A stretch of 64,000 nt of DNA from Indolivaga alginatilytica (GTDB taxonomy: Bacteria; Bacteroidota; Bacteroidia; Bacteroidales; Dysgonomonadaceae): NCBI RefSeq assembly GCF_003201355.1, contig NZ_QICL01000027.1, forward strand, positions 1 to 64,000. The letters are read 5' to 3'. Below are positions 46,901-54,701 of this stretch, in pieces. The position numbers were made by a program, and so were the translations under genes. The number at the start of each line of letters is the position of its first letter. Position 1 is the stretch's first letter. The notes beneath the pieces are model-generated. The model was not told where the DNA came from. It searched no databases and was given only the letters and a program-made list of their open reading frames with translations.

Positions 46901-47094
46901 CAATACCTAAAAATGTTTCGAACAAATATGGTATACAATCGGCAAGAGTATATGCTACGGCTTCTAACCTTTATACATGGTTCGATTCTCAATATAAGAA
47001 AGATGGTGGTATAGATCCGGAAACAACCAGTACTATAAATCTTACAACGCCTCCGACCAGAGCTTTTGTATTTGGACTGAACTTATCATTTTAA
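43948..47094 (+). CDS. SusC/RagA-type TonB-dependent transporter 3
   Basis: Outer-membrane importer of the HTCS-controlled locus. Start at 43948 (MHVHKKYFLRLCCLGTL), because the upstream frame to 43873 overlaps the promoter box. After the signal come a carboxypeptidase-regulatory-like domain (RKITGVVTDQSAPLVGVTV, LGYIPQSIKI), the signature NEVVVVGYGTQKKSDITG, a plug (ASSTAIYGSRGANGVVLITT) and a barrel ending FVFGLNLSF. No STN domain, in keeping with HTCS rather than ECF-sigma control. About 1048 residues. Confidence 0.96.
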   Translation: MHVHKKYFLRLCCLGTLCLISGSSVMFPLSAKEHTSNTAGISQQATKRKITGVVTDQSAPLVGVTVTIKGSTIGTVTDLDGVFSLDVENGQTIDISYLGYIPQSIKITNQTSLNIALKENAAVLNEVVVVGYGTQKKSDITGAMVNVKEDLIRQAPVANVASALQGLAAGVQVQMEGGDTRPGAVPKIRVRGERSIKADNDALIVVDGIPFAGSLNDINNDDIQSVSVLKDASSTAIYGSRGANGVVLITTKRGSKGKIQVSYNGFYGVTSAIKNFDVMNSEQFIRLKQWSQYNANPDKYTGVDDPELMKIGVVFRDQDEMDGFNAGNNTDWQDLIFKNGIRTSHQVSLNGGSEKTSYNASVGYFKGENNYRGHSFERMTAKFSLDTEVSRVLRVGLSSLNTFTKTKGEDVNPMDQALRASPFTTPYNDDGSLRTYLPGSGQNVWNPLLDEQEGAVVDNRKSLSTFTSGYLELALPEGFKYRFNGGIQLRQNNRGEFLASNTTRRMGALNKAFSQNEFIQDYTVENILTWDRTINKVHNISFTGLFSYEDRILERNSIESFDYYDDNVQHHNPGKAQGAITGGGTFDKWSILSYMGRLNYNFKERYLFTATVRYDGSSRLAEGNKWHAFPSLALGWNVIQESFMQEVDFLSGLKLRASWGNVGSTAIDPYQTMARLSDNKYLFGTAGAMGVYPGSVPDKSLGWENTETYNIGIDFGFLSNRINGTLELYQQNTTDLLLPVKLPSTSGYSGSYLTNLGATRNRGIEFNVTTVNINGDGQNKLLWTTDFNIFGNRNKVVDLGEGVTQIPDENLYLGRDRWAILSLEADGIWQDTPEDRALAETFGYKVSGPTSVIGNVKVKNHHVDYEDDGVTPKAQQKINEDDRVFIGRRAPNFEGGINNRFALKGFDLAFLFTFREGGILTSDMHNSWMNEMKGSYNNLNIDYWTPDNTSARWPKPSSAEVPNKSLLARYSASYLKLRNITVGYTIPKNVSNKYGIQSARVYATASNLYTWFDSQYKKDGGIDPETTSTINLTTPPTRAFVFGLNLSF

Positions 47095-47133
47095 CCCTAT
47101 AAGTAACAGTAAATATTAATTTTTACATTTTAC

Positions 47134-47194
47134 AACTATAACTATCTCTCGCTATTATACTTACCGAAGTAACAAATAGGTCTGGGACCTTAAT
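47134..47194 (+). repeat. REP-like element, copy F
   Basis: ACAACTATAACTATCTCTCG, TATTATACTTACCG, then AAGTAACAAATAGGTCTGGG and ACCTTA, containing the hairpin AGGTC-TGG-GACCT. It lies in the SusC-SusD spacer and ends about seven bases before the SusD start. Confidence 0.75.
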
Positions 47195-47200
47195 TGAAAT

Positions 47201-49006
47201 ATGAACATGAAAAAAATAATATATCTGATAGCAATATCCCTGATGGTAGGTTCTTTTACTGCTTGTGAAGACAAATTAGAAGAGGAAAATCATGCTAATA
47301 CCACTCAGGATTTTATGAAAACCCCTAAAGGGTTTAAGATGGGATTGACTTCCATATATGGAACTTTGAGAACCATGTATGCTTATGAAGAAGGAATACA
47401 TGGTTTGATGAACCCCGGAACGGACGAAATAAAGCCTAATATGGCAGGTAGTAACAGAACTACGCATATAGGTAATTATCATCTCGAAAGTTTTAATACG
47501 GATAATGAATTTCCCCGAAAATTGTGGAATGACTCATATACCAATATCAATACACTTAATTTTCTAATCGAAAATGCTCCTAATGTCGATACGGGTACAA
47601 CAGACCTGACGGCTGTCGAGAGGGATCAGTTTTTGGCGGAAGCTAAATTTTTCAGAGGCTTTTTTTATTTTCTGATGGTTGAACAATTTGGAGATTTAAC
47701 TATAAATACAACCTTCAATACCGAGCCTCGGACATCGGCTGTACGTGAAGATATGCTTTTGGCATACGATGTCATTATTGCCGACCTTGAAGATGCTGCT
47801 AAAGGGTGTTCGCCTAGTCCTCAGCAGAATAGTTTACCTTCGGGGCGTATTTCGGCTGCTGCTGCACGTCACCTGTTAGGTAAAGTTTACTTGACATTAG
47901 GGTGGGTATACGATAAAGATGCAGCCAAATATCCGAACAATCCGCATAATAAATATTACAATCCGTCGAAAGCTCAGGAATACTATCAAAAGGCATATAC
48001 TGTATTGAATGGTCTGGTAACTGATGCCCCCGGACTGGGAATTTCTCTCATGCCTAAGTTTGCAGATGTGTTTGATGAAAACAACGACGCGCCATCTGGC
48101 AAAAATAAAGAAGAATTGTTTGTTGCCCGTATGGATTGGGATGACGATAATGTTTATGGAGGACGCACAACCCTGAACCATTATTTTGTAAACGGATACG
48201 ACGCTTATCTGGGTGAACGTAATATAAATGACGGTCGTTCTTATTCGTGGAACAACCCGAATACCTATACCTACAATGCATTTAATAACAGAGATAAAGA
48301 CACTCGCTATCAGGGAACATTCCAAATGGTATGGTTTGCAACTAAAAAGCAAAACGGAGGAGCCATATCATACACTATTAATGGTGTAAAAGAATCTTTT
48401 GATTGGAAATTGACCACGGTTGGAGATACAGCTATTTATTATCCCGGTTATAAAATGTCGGCCGGTGAAATAAAAGCCCGCACTCAACATAGGGGAGACA
48501 AAAACCAATACATCATTTTTACTCCCGATGCTTATAACGGTACAGGCATTTTTCCTACAATAACAAAATTTTTGGATAGAACCCGTGCTGTGCCCAATGA
48601 TAATTCGGATCGCTCTTATATTATTTACCGTTTGGCAGAAACCTATCTGTTGGCTGCCGAAGCTGCGTATAAGTTAGGTAATAATGCCGATGCTGCCAGA
48701 CATATAAATGTTGTACGTGAGCGTGCCCGTAACAAAGAAAAGACTGTTGCAGGAGTTTTAGATGTAAAAGCGTCGGATATAACACTCGATTTTATTCTGG
48801 AAGAAAGAACACGTGAACTTCTGGCAGAACACTGTCGCTGGGCAGACCTTGCAAGAACCGGAACTTTATTGGAAAGAGTGAAAAAATACGGAGAAGGGAA
48901 TGCTCCGATAAATATACGTGAAAAGCATATACTTCGTCCGATACCAAAACAACAGATAGACAGAGTTACCACAGGTACGCCATACCCTCAAAATCCGGGT
49001 TGGTAA
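47201..49006 (+). CDS. SusD/RagB-family lipoprotein 3
   Basis: Surface glycan-binding partner of SusC 3. The signal peptide ends in a lipobox FTAC; a start two codons later (47207, MKKIIYLIAIS) is equally likely. SusD landmarks: LAEAKFFRGFFYFLMVEQFGD, SGRISAAAARHLLGKVYL, YRLAETYLLAAEAAYKLGNNADAARHIN and ILEERTRELLAEHCRWADLAR with a closing TGTPYPQNPGW. At 601 residues it is normal. The spacer to SusC is over 100 bases because of REP-like copy F. Confidence 0.95.
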   Translation: MNMKKIIYLIAISLMVGSFTACEDKLEEENHANTTQDFMKTPKGFKMGLTSIYGTLRTMYAYEEGIHGLMNPGTDEIKPNMAGSNRTTHIGNYHLESFNTDNEFPRKLWNDSYTNINTLNFLIENAPNVDTGTTDLTAVERDQFLAEAKFFRGFFYFLMVEQFGDLTINTTFNTEPRTSAVREDMLLAYDVIIADLEDAAKGCSPSPQQNSLPSGRISAAAARHLLGKVYLTLGWVYDKDAAKYPNNPHNKYYNPSKAQEYYQKAYTVLNGLVTDAPGLGISLMPKFADVFDENNDAPSGKNKEELFVARMDWDDDNVYGGRTTLNHYFVNGYDAYLGERNINDGRSYSWNNPNTYTYNAFNNRDKDTRYQGTFQMVWFATKKQNGGAISYTINGVKESFDWKLTTVGDTAIYYPGYKMSAGEIKARTQHRGDKNQYIIFTPDAYNGTGIFPTITKFLDRTRAVPNDNSDRSYIIYRLAETYLLAAEAAYKLGNNADAARHINVVRERARNKEKTVAGVLDVKASDITLDFILEERTRELLAEHCRWADLARTGTLLERVKKYGEGNAPINIREKHILRPIPKQQIDRVTTGTPYPQNPGW

Positions 49007-49061
49007 GGTCTGATAAAGAATATAAGGGCGTATTGCATACACCCTCAAAATAAAAGGAAAT

Positions 49062-49223
49062 GGGGCTGTCTCAAAAGAAATTCAGCACACAGAATACACT
49101 GATAAAACAGATTTTAGATGTTTTATAAATAGCTATTAAATAGAAAAATAAGAAAAATAAAATTCTGTTTTTTCTGTTATTTCAGTGTAATTTGTGTTCC
49201 ATTTAGACTTTTGGGACAGCCCC
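49062..49223 (+). repeat. MITE-like element, copy 1
   Basis: 162 bp with 16-bp terminal inverted repeats GGGGCTGTCTCAAAAG and CTTTTGGGACAGCCCC (one mismatch). The internal sequence is also self-complementary (AGCACACAGAATACACTGA against TCAGTGTAATTTGTGTTCC), so the whole folds as one long imperfect hairpin. No ORF inside. A shortened copy in the same orientation is at 56629. Confidence 0.8.
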
Positions 49224-49245
49224 TTACTGAAAAAAAGAAAAAACA

Positions 49246-50376
49246 ATGAAGAAAACAATACCGGCAATTTTTTGTCTCTTACTGGCAAACGTTTTTCTGA
49301 CAATGGCTCAAAGCGGAGATTTGAAAAATTTCCCCAAAGGAACAGATCCGCTCGATGTTGGTAAGCGAGTATCTCAAAGATACGTTTCAATACCATTCCG
49401 AAACTTTGATGGTATAAAATCTCCTCCCAACGAAGTAACCTATCCCGAGGTTTGTACTTGGTTTGGTGCTTTGAAGTTTGCAAAAGAATCCGGAGACAAA
49501 AAACTATTGAGGCAACTCGAAGAGCGGTTTTTCCCGCTCTTGGGAAGCCAAAAGCACTTGATGCAGAGGCCCGATCATGTTGATCATACCGTTTTTGGAT
49601 CAGTGCCTTTACAACTATATATGCAAACGGGTAATGAATTGTATTACTATATAGGGATTGATTTTGCAGACCGTCAATGGCAGATGCCCGAATCGACAAA
49701 ACATGCGGAACAGTATCAGAATTTTCTGGATAGAGGTTTGTCCTGGCAAACCCGTTTCTGGATAGATGATATGTTTATGATTTCGACTATTCAGAGTCAG
49801 GCTTATTTAGCTTCGAAAGATGAAAAATACATCAACAGAGCTGCTTATCAAATGACAGTCTATCTTGATTCTATACAACAACCGAATGGCTTGTTCTTTC
49901 ATGCGAAAGAAGCCCCTTTTTTCTGGTGCAGAGGAAATGGATGGATGGCTGCCGGTATGGCTGAACTATTGAGAAATTTACCAAAAGATAATCCGGATCG
50001 TCCACGAATACTGAAAGAATATGAGAAAATGATGGAAACCCTTCGTAAATACCGGAATGAGGAAGGATTATGGGGGCAACTCGTAGATCAACCTGATGCG
50101 TGGACAGAAACCTCCGGGTCGGCAATGTTCACTTACGCTATCATTACAGGCGTGAAAAACGGTTGGCTCGATTCGAAGGTTTATGCACCCATTGCCCGTA
50201 AAGCGTGGATTGCTCTGAATACTTATATTAATGAGGATAACGATTTGAGAGAAGTTTGTATGGGTACCAATGTAGGTACTAGTAAAGAATACTACCTGGC
50301 TCGCAAACGAATTGTCGGAGACCTGCACGGACAAGCTCCTATCCTTTGGTGTGCAACAGCTTTACTCGAAAAATAA
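49246..50376 (+). CDS. GH105 unsaturated uronyl hydrolase
   Basis: Exported (signal up to about TMAQ). Removes the 4,5-unsaturated uronic acid left at the non-reducing end by a polysaccharide lyase, by a hydration mechanism. GH105 landmarks: the catalytic Asp region WQTRFWIDDMFMISTIQ, HAKEAPFFWCRGNGWMAAGMAE, and DAWTETSGSAMFTYAI, on an (alpha/alpha)6 barrel. At 376 residues it is the family length; GH88 is the close alternative. First gene of the four-gene cassette flanked by MITE-like copies, 23 bases after copy 1. Confidence 0.92.
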   Translation: MKKTIPAIFCLLLANVFLTMAQSGDLKNFPKGTDPLDVGKRVSQRYVSIPFRNFDGIKSPPNEVTYPEVCTWFGALKFAKESGDKKLLRQLEERFFPLLGSQKHLMQRPDHVDHTVFGSVPLQLYMQTGNELYYYIGIDFADRQWQMPESTKHAEQYQNFLDRGLSWQTRFWIDDMFMISTIQSQAYLASKDEKYINRAAYQMTVYLDSIQQPNGLFFHAKEAPFFWCRGNGWMAAGMAELLRNLPKDNPDRPRILKEYEKMMETLRKYRNEEGLWGQLVDQPDAWTETSGSAMFTYAIITGVKNGWLDSKVYAPIARKAWIALNTYINEDNDLREVCMGTNVGTSKEYYLARKRIVGDLHGQAPILWCATALLEK

Positions 50377-50397
50377 GGTCGCAGACCTTTTTATTAA
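50373..50397 (-). repeat. REP-like element, copy J (short)
   Basis: Only the hairpin end remains: AAGGTC-GCA-GACCTTTTTATT, as in copy C. It starts at the GH105 stop and ends 13 bases before the GH97 start. Confidence 0.55.
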
Positions 50398-50409
50398 AAA
50401 ACACAATAG

Positions 50410-52392
50410 ATGAAAAATTTACTATTATCAAAGAAATCATTTTTGATTTTATTCTCATTATTAGCTTATTACTCTTTAGGGGGCGTAAGTCTATTTGCTC
50501 AAAACATGGAACTGAAATCTCCGAATGGAGAAATTAAAGTTTCCCTAAGTATTAAGGATAAAATTTACTATTCAATTGATTACAATAACGATGCGTTACT
50601 GAACGATTGCTACCTGCAATTGGCACTGGATCCTGAAGTTTTAGGTGAAAATCCTAAACTTGCAGGACAAAAACGAAGTGTGATTAATGAAAATATTAAT
50701 CCCGTTGTGCCTCTTAAATACTCGACGGTAAACAATAACTGCAATGTATTGCTTCTAAATTTCAAAGGAGACTATTCTGTTGAATTCAGAGTTTTTAATG
50801 ATGGTGTTGCCTATCGTTTTATTATCAATAAGAAAAAAGAGTCTATTGTAAAAGGCGAAGATTTTGTGATCAATTTTCCTTCTGATTATTTAGCACATAT
50901 GCAACAGCCGGGCGGGTTTAAGACTGCTTACGAAGAAAAGTATACTCATGTTCCGACCGGTAAATTTGTTTCGGAAGAACGGAAAATGGCGGTTCTTCCT
51001 GTGTTGCTCGATACTAAGAAGCAATATAAAATACTGATCTCGGAATCTGATGTAACCGATTATCCATGTATGTTTTTAAAAGGAACAGCAAGTAATGGGA
51101 TGCGATCAGTTTTTCCTAAAACACCTCTTGAATTTGGAGAAGATGGTGACCGTAGTTTGAAAATTCTTAAAGAAGCCGATTACATAGCTAAAACAGCAGG
51201 TAAGCGTAATTTCCCTTGGCGGTACTTTGTGATAACCAAAGATGATAAACAGTTGCTGGAAACTACAATGACATTGAGGCTTGCTCCTAAAAGTGAATTG
51301 CAAAATACATCGTGGATCAAGCCCGGTCAGGCAAGTTGGGAGTGGTGGAACGATGCTTCTCCTTATGGGTCTGATGTGAATTTCGTCTCAGGATATAATC
51401 TGGATACTTATAAATACTATATAGACTTTGCTGCAAAATACGGCATACGTTATATTATAATGGATGAGGGTTGGGCAATGAGTACTCGTGATCCTTACAC
51501 TCCTAATCCAAAGGTGGATGTACATGAGATTATCCGCTATGGCAAAGAAAAGAATGTAGATGTTATCCTTTGGCTCACATGGTTGGTGGTAGAAAATAAC
51601 TTCGATTTATTCAAGACATTCAAAGAATGGGGTGTGAAAGGTCTTAAGATTGACTTTATGGACAGAAGCGACCAATGGATGGTAAATTACTACGAGCGTG
51701 TGGCGAAAGAAGCTGCTAAGAATGAGTTGCTTGTCGATTTTCATGGTTCGTTCAAACCTTCCGGATTGGAATATGCTTATCCCAATGTAATATCTTACGA
51801 AGGTGTGCGTGGTATGGAGCAAATGGGCGGTTGTTATCCCGATAACAGTATCTATCTGCCTTTTATGCGTAACGCTGTTGGTCCGATGGATTATACACCC
51901 GGAGCAATGATCAGCATGCAACCCGAAGTGTATAAAGCAGAACGCCCCAATGCTGCAAGTATAGGAACTCGTGCCTATCAAATGGCATTGTTTGTAATCT
52001 TCGAAAGCGGATTGCAAATGTTGGCCGATAATCCTACGCTTTATTATCGTAACGACGATTGTACTCGTTTTATCACACAGGTTCCGACTACTTGGGATGA
52101 TACTAAAGTGCTCGAAGCCAAAGTGGGAGAGTATGCCATTGTGGCTAAGAGGAAAGGAAACAAATGGTTTATCGGAGGTATGACCAATAACAATGAGAAG
52201 GAGAGAACTTTTGAAATAAGCCTCGATTTTCTGAATGAAGATAAACCCTACCAAATGACATCTTTCGAAGATGGTATTAATGCAGGTCGTCAGGCAATGG
52301 ATTATAGAAAAAATGAGTCTTCGGTTCAGAAAGGAGAGAAAATAAGTATCAAAATGGTGCGTAATGGCGGTTGGGCTGCTGTGATTGAATAA
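50410..52392 (+). CDS. GH97 glycoside hydrolase, retaining type
   Basis: Exported glycosidase (signal to about FAQ). GH97 N-domain (SPNGEIKVSLSIKDKIYYSI), catalytic barrel and C-domain are all present in 660 residues. In GLKIDFMDRSDQW the Asp is residue 415, placed like the nucleophile of the retaining GH97 alpha-galactosidase branch; inverting SusB-type enzymes lack it. Glu464 in ISYEGVRGME is the likely acid/base. Other landmarks: GQASWEWWNDASPYG and YIIMDEGWAM. Expected activity is alpha-galactosidase, or beta-L-arabinopyranosidase as reported for some members; specificity is inferred. Confidence 0.93.
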   Translation: MKNLLLSKKSFLILFSLLAYYSLGGVSLFAQNMELKSPNGEIKVSLSIKDKIYYSIDYNNDALLNDCYLQLALDPEVLGENPKLAGQKRSVINENINPVVPLKYSTVNNNCNVLLLNFKGDYSVEFRVFNDGVAYRFIINKKKESIVKGEDFVINFPSDYLAHMQQPGGFKTAYEEKYTHVPTGKFVSEERKMAVLPVLLDTKKQYKILISESDVTDYPCMFLKGTASNGMRSVFPKTPLEFGEDGDRSLKILKEADYIAKTAGKRNFPWRYFVITKDDKQLLETTMTLRLAPKSELQNTSWIKPGQASWEWWNDASPYGSDVNFVSGYNLDTYKYYIDFAAKYGIRYIIMDEGWAMSTRDPYTPNPKVDVHEIIRYGKEKNVDVILWLTWLVVENNFDLFKTFKEWGVKGLKIDFMDRSDQWMVNYYERVAKEAAKNELLVDFHGSFKPSGLEYAYPNVISYEGVRGMEQMGGCYPDNSIYLPFMRNAVGPMDYTPGAMISMQPEVYKAERPNAASIGTRAYQMALFVIFESGLQMLADNPTLYYRNDDCTRFITQVPTTWDDTKVLEAKVGEYAIVAKRKGNKWFIGGMTNNNEKERTFEISLDFLNEDKPYQMTSFEDGINAGRQAMDYRKNESSVQKGEKISIKMVRNGGWAAVIE

Positions 52393-52464
52393 AGCTTCAT
52401 ACTAGCCTCCCCAAAATGGCGTAGCTAAACTGAGGGAGTCATTACGAAACTTAAAACAATATAC

Positions 52465-54615
52465 ATGAAAAAAATACTATTAAGTTTTTTAATACTATGT
52501 TTTACACATTTGGCTTTTGCCGAGGATGGGTACGAGTTATGGCTTCGTTATCATAAAATAGAGAATCCGTCTCTTTTGCAAAAATATCAAAGCCGGAATA
52601 AAGGAGTGGTTTTTACTGCCAACTCGGACAGATTAAAAGCAGCTAAAAAAGAACTGGCTCTCGGTCTGAAAGGATTATTAGATATTGATTTGGCAGATTC
52701 TCAAAACCTGACTTCGGGAGGTGTATTGATTGGAACACCTGAGTCTTCGGGTCTGATTGCTCAATCGGGCTATGCTAAAGAAATAAACGGACTCGATCCC
52801 GAAGGATATATAATCCGTACAGTAAATATAGATGGGAAACAGATTACGCTTGTTGCTGCGAAAACAGATATAGGTGTCCTTTATGGAGTATTCCATTATC
52901 TGAGATTGATGCAAACAAATCAGTCATTAGATAAGTTGGCAATCACCGAAGAGCCTAAATTACAGTTGCGTGTCTTGGATCATTGGGACAATCTGAACGG
53001 AACGATCGAACGTGGCTATGCAGGTTATACCCTTTGGGACTGGGCTCGCCTTCCCAACTATAAATCGCCTCGCTATACAGATTATGCACGTGCAAATGCT
53101 TCTATAGGTATAAATGGTGCAGTACTTAATAATGTAAATGCCAATGCCAAAAGCCTGCGTGTCGAATGGCTTATAAAAGCTGCTGCTTTAGCCGATGCTT
53201 TTCGTCCTTATGGTATCAGGGTATATCTGACTGCTCGTTTTAGTGCACCCAAAGAAATCGGAGGATTACCGACTGCCGATCCTTTAGACCCGCAGGTAAG
53301 ACAATGGTGGAAAGATAAAGCAAAAGAGATATATGGATACATCCCCGATTTTGGAGGGTTTCTGGTAAAAGCCAATTCCGAAGGGCAACCCGGTCCTCAG
53401 GATTATGGTCGTACTCATGCCGATGGAGCCAATATGATGGCTGAGGCGCTCGAACCATACGGAGGCGTTGTATTCTGGAGAGCTTTTGTGTATCAGAACG
53501 AAAGACATATTGATCGAGTGATGAATGGCTATGAGGAGTTTAAACCATTGGACGGAGCCTTCAATAAGAATGTATTTGTACAGCCTAAAAACGGACCGAT
53601 TGATTTTCAACCCCGTGAGCCATTTCATCCATTATTCGGAGCGATGTCTAAAACGGCTTTGGCTCTCGAATTTCAAATAACGCAAGAGAATTTGGGACAT
53701 GCAGGTCATTTGGTGTATCTGGGTTCGCTCTTTGAAGAGACCTTGCAATCGGATACTTACGAGAATGGTAAGGGATCGACCGTATCGAAAGTGCTCCAAA
53801 ACTATAAAAAGACACATGGTATATCGGGAATTGCCGGTGTGCCCAATACGGGAACAGACCTCAATTGGACAGGACACCTGTTCGGACAAGCCAACTGGCA
53901 TGCTTTCGGGCGTTTGGCATGGAATCCCGATATGACATCGGAGGAGATGTCGGAAGAGTGGATCAGAATGACATTCTCGAATGACAAAAAGATCATTGAT
54001 CCTATACAGAAAATAATGCTGATGTCTCGTGAAGCAGCCGTTAATTATATGACTCCTCTGGGATTGAATCATATTATGAATTACGATACTCACAATGGTC
54101 CCGAACCTTGGCACGACGATCCGGTTTGGAGTGCATTTGATTATCATAAGGCGAGCGAATCGGGTGTAGGGGTAGATCGTACCCGTACGGGAACTAATGC
54201 CGTAGGGCAATATCATGAACCTTTGAGTAGTCAGTTGAACGATGTGAAAACCTGTCCCCCTCAATTTTTATTGTGGTTTCATCGGATGGCATGGGATTAT
54301 AAAATGCCGTCGGGAAATACGCTGTGGAACGAATTAGTGGCACATTACTATCTCGGAGTGGAAGAGGTTCGTCAAATGCAGACGATATGGAACTCACTGG
54401 AGAAAGATATTGATGAAGAGCGTTTTGTTCATGTAAAATCGTTACTCGAATTGCAGGAGAAAGAAGCTGTATGGTGGAGAGACGGGTGTTTATTGTTTTT
54501 TCAACAATATTCCCAATTACCTATTCCCTCGAAATACGAACAGCCGAAACATTCGTTGAATTATTATAAGCGGATTCCTTATCCATATAATTGGAAAGAA
54601 TCGCAATATAAATAA
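52465..54615 (+). CDS. GH67 alpha-glucuronidase
   Basis: Exported enzyme (signal to HLAFAEDG) that removes (4-O-methyl-)glucuronic acid from the terminal xylose of xylo-oligosaccharides. An N-terminal chitobiase-like domain carries GVLIGTPESSGLI and DPEGYIIRT. The catalytic barrel shows LRVLDHWDNLNGTIERGYAG, the expected acid Glu in FLVKANSEGQPGPQDYGR, and later VFWRAFVY and FVQPKNGPIDFQPREP; a helical C-domain follows (LGLNHIMNYDTHNGPEPWH). At 716 residues it is the full family length. Strong pointer to glucuronoxylan-type substrates. Confidence 0.96.
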   Translation: MKKILLSFLILCFTHLAFAEDGYELWLRYHKIENPSLLQKYQSRNKGVVFTANSDRLKAAKKELALGLKGLLDIDLADSQNLTSGGVLIGTPESSGLIAQSGYAKEINGLDPEGYIIRTVNIDGKQITLVAAKTDIGVLYGVFHYLRLMQTNQSLDKLAITEEPKLQLRVLDHWDNLNGTIERGYAGYTLWDWARLPNYKSPRYTDYARANASIGINGAVLNNVNANAKSLRVEWLIKAAALADAFRPYGIRVYLTARFSAPKEIGGLPTADPLDPQVRQWWKDKAKEIYGYIPDFGGFLVKANSEGQPGPQDYGRTHADGANMMAEALEPYGGVVFWRAFVYQNERHIDRVMNGYEEFKPLDGAFNKNVFVQPKNGPIDFQPREPFHPLFGAMSKTALALEFQITQENLGHAGHLVYLGSLFEETLQSDTYENGKGSTVSKVLQNYKKTHGISGIAGVPNTGTDLNWTGHLFGQANWHAFGRLAWNPDMTSEEMSEEWIRMTFSNDKKIIDPIQKIMLMSREAAVNYMTPLGLNHIMNYDTHNGPEPWHDDPVWSAFDYHKASESGVGVDRTRTGTNAVGQYHEPLSSQLNDVKTCPPQFLLWFHRMAWDYKMPSGNTLWNELVAHYYLGVEEVRQMQTIWNSLEKDIDEERFVHVKSLLELQEKEAVWWRDGCLLFFQQYSQLPIPSKYEQPKHSLNYYKRIPYPYNWKESQYK

Positions 54616-54622
54616 GGCAGTT

Positions 54623-54680
54623 GCAGGGGCGAACCTATATGTTCGCCCGTATGTGGGCAGACACCTAGGTCTGCCCCTAC
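54623..54680. repeat. GTAGGGGC double-hairpin element, copy 3
   Basis: Two back-to-back hairpins, GGGGCGAACC/GTTCGCCC and GGGCAGAC/GTCTGCCC, with ends GCAGGGGC and GCCCCTAC. It fills the spacer between GH67 and the next gene. Confidence 0.85.
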
Positions 54681-54701
54681 AACGAAAAAAATAATTACAA
54701 T

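Noticed and set aside
49026-49044. Hairpin GGGCGTAT/ATACACCC as terminator of SusD 3
   Set aside because: Short, with an internal mismatch and no T tail; too weak to list.
51607-52254. 215-codon minus-strand ORF
   Set aside because: Antisense to the catalytic and C-terminal domains of the GH97 gene.
53632-54264. 210-codon minus-strand ORF
   Set aside because: Antisense to the well-supported GH67 gene.
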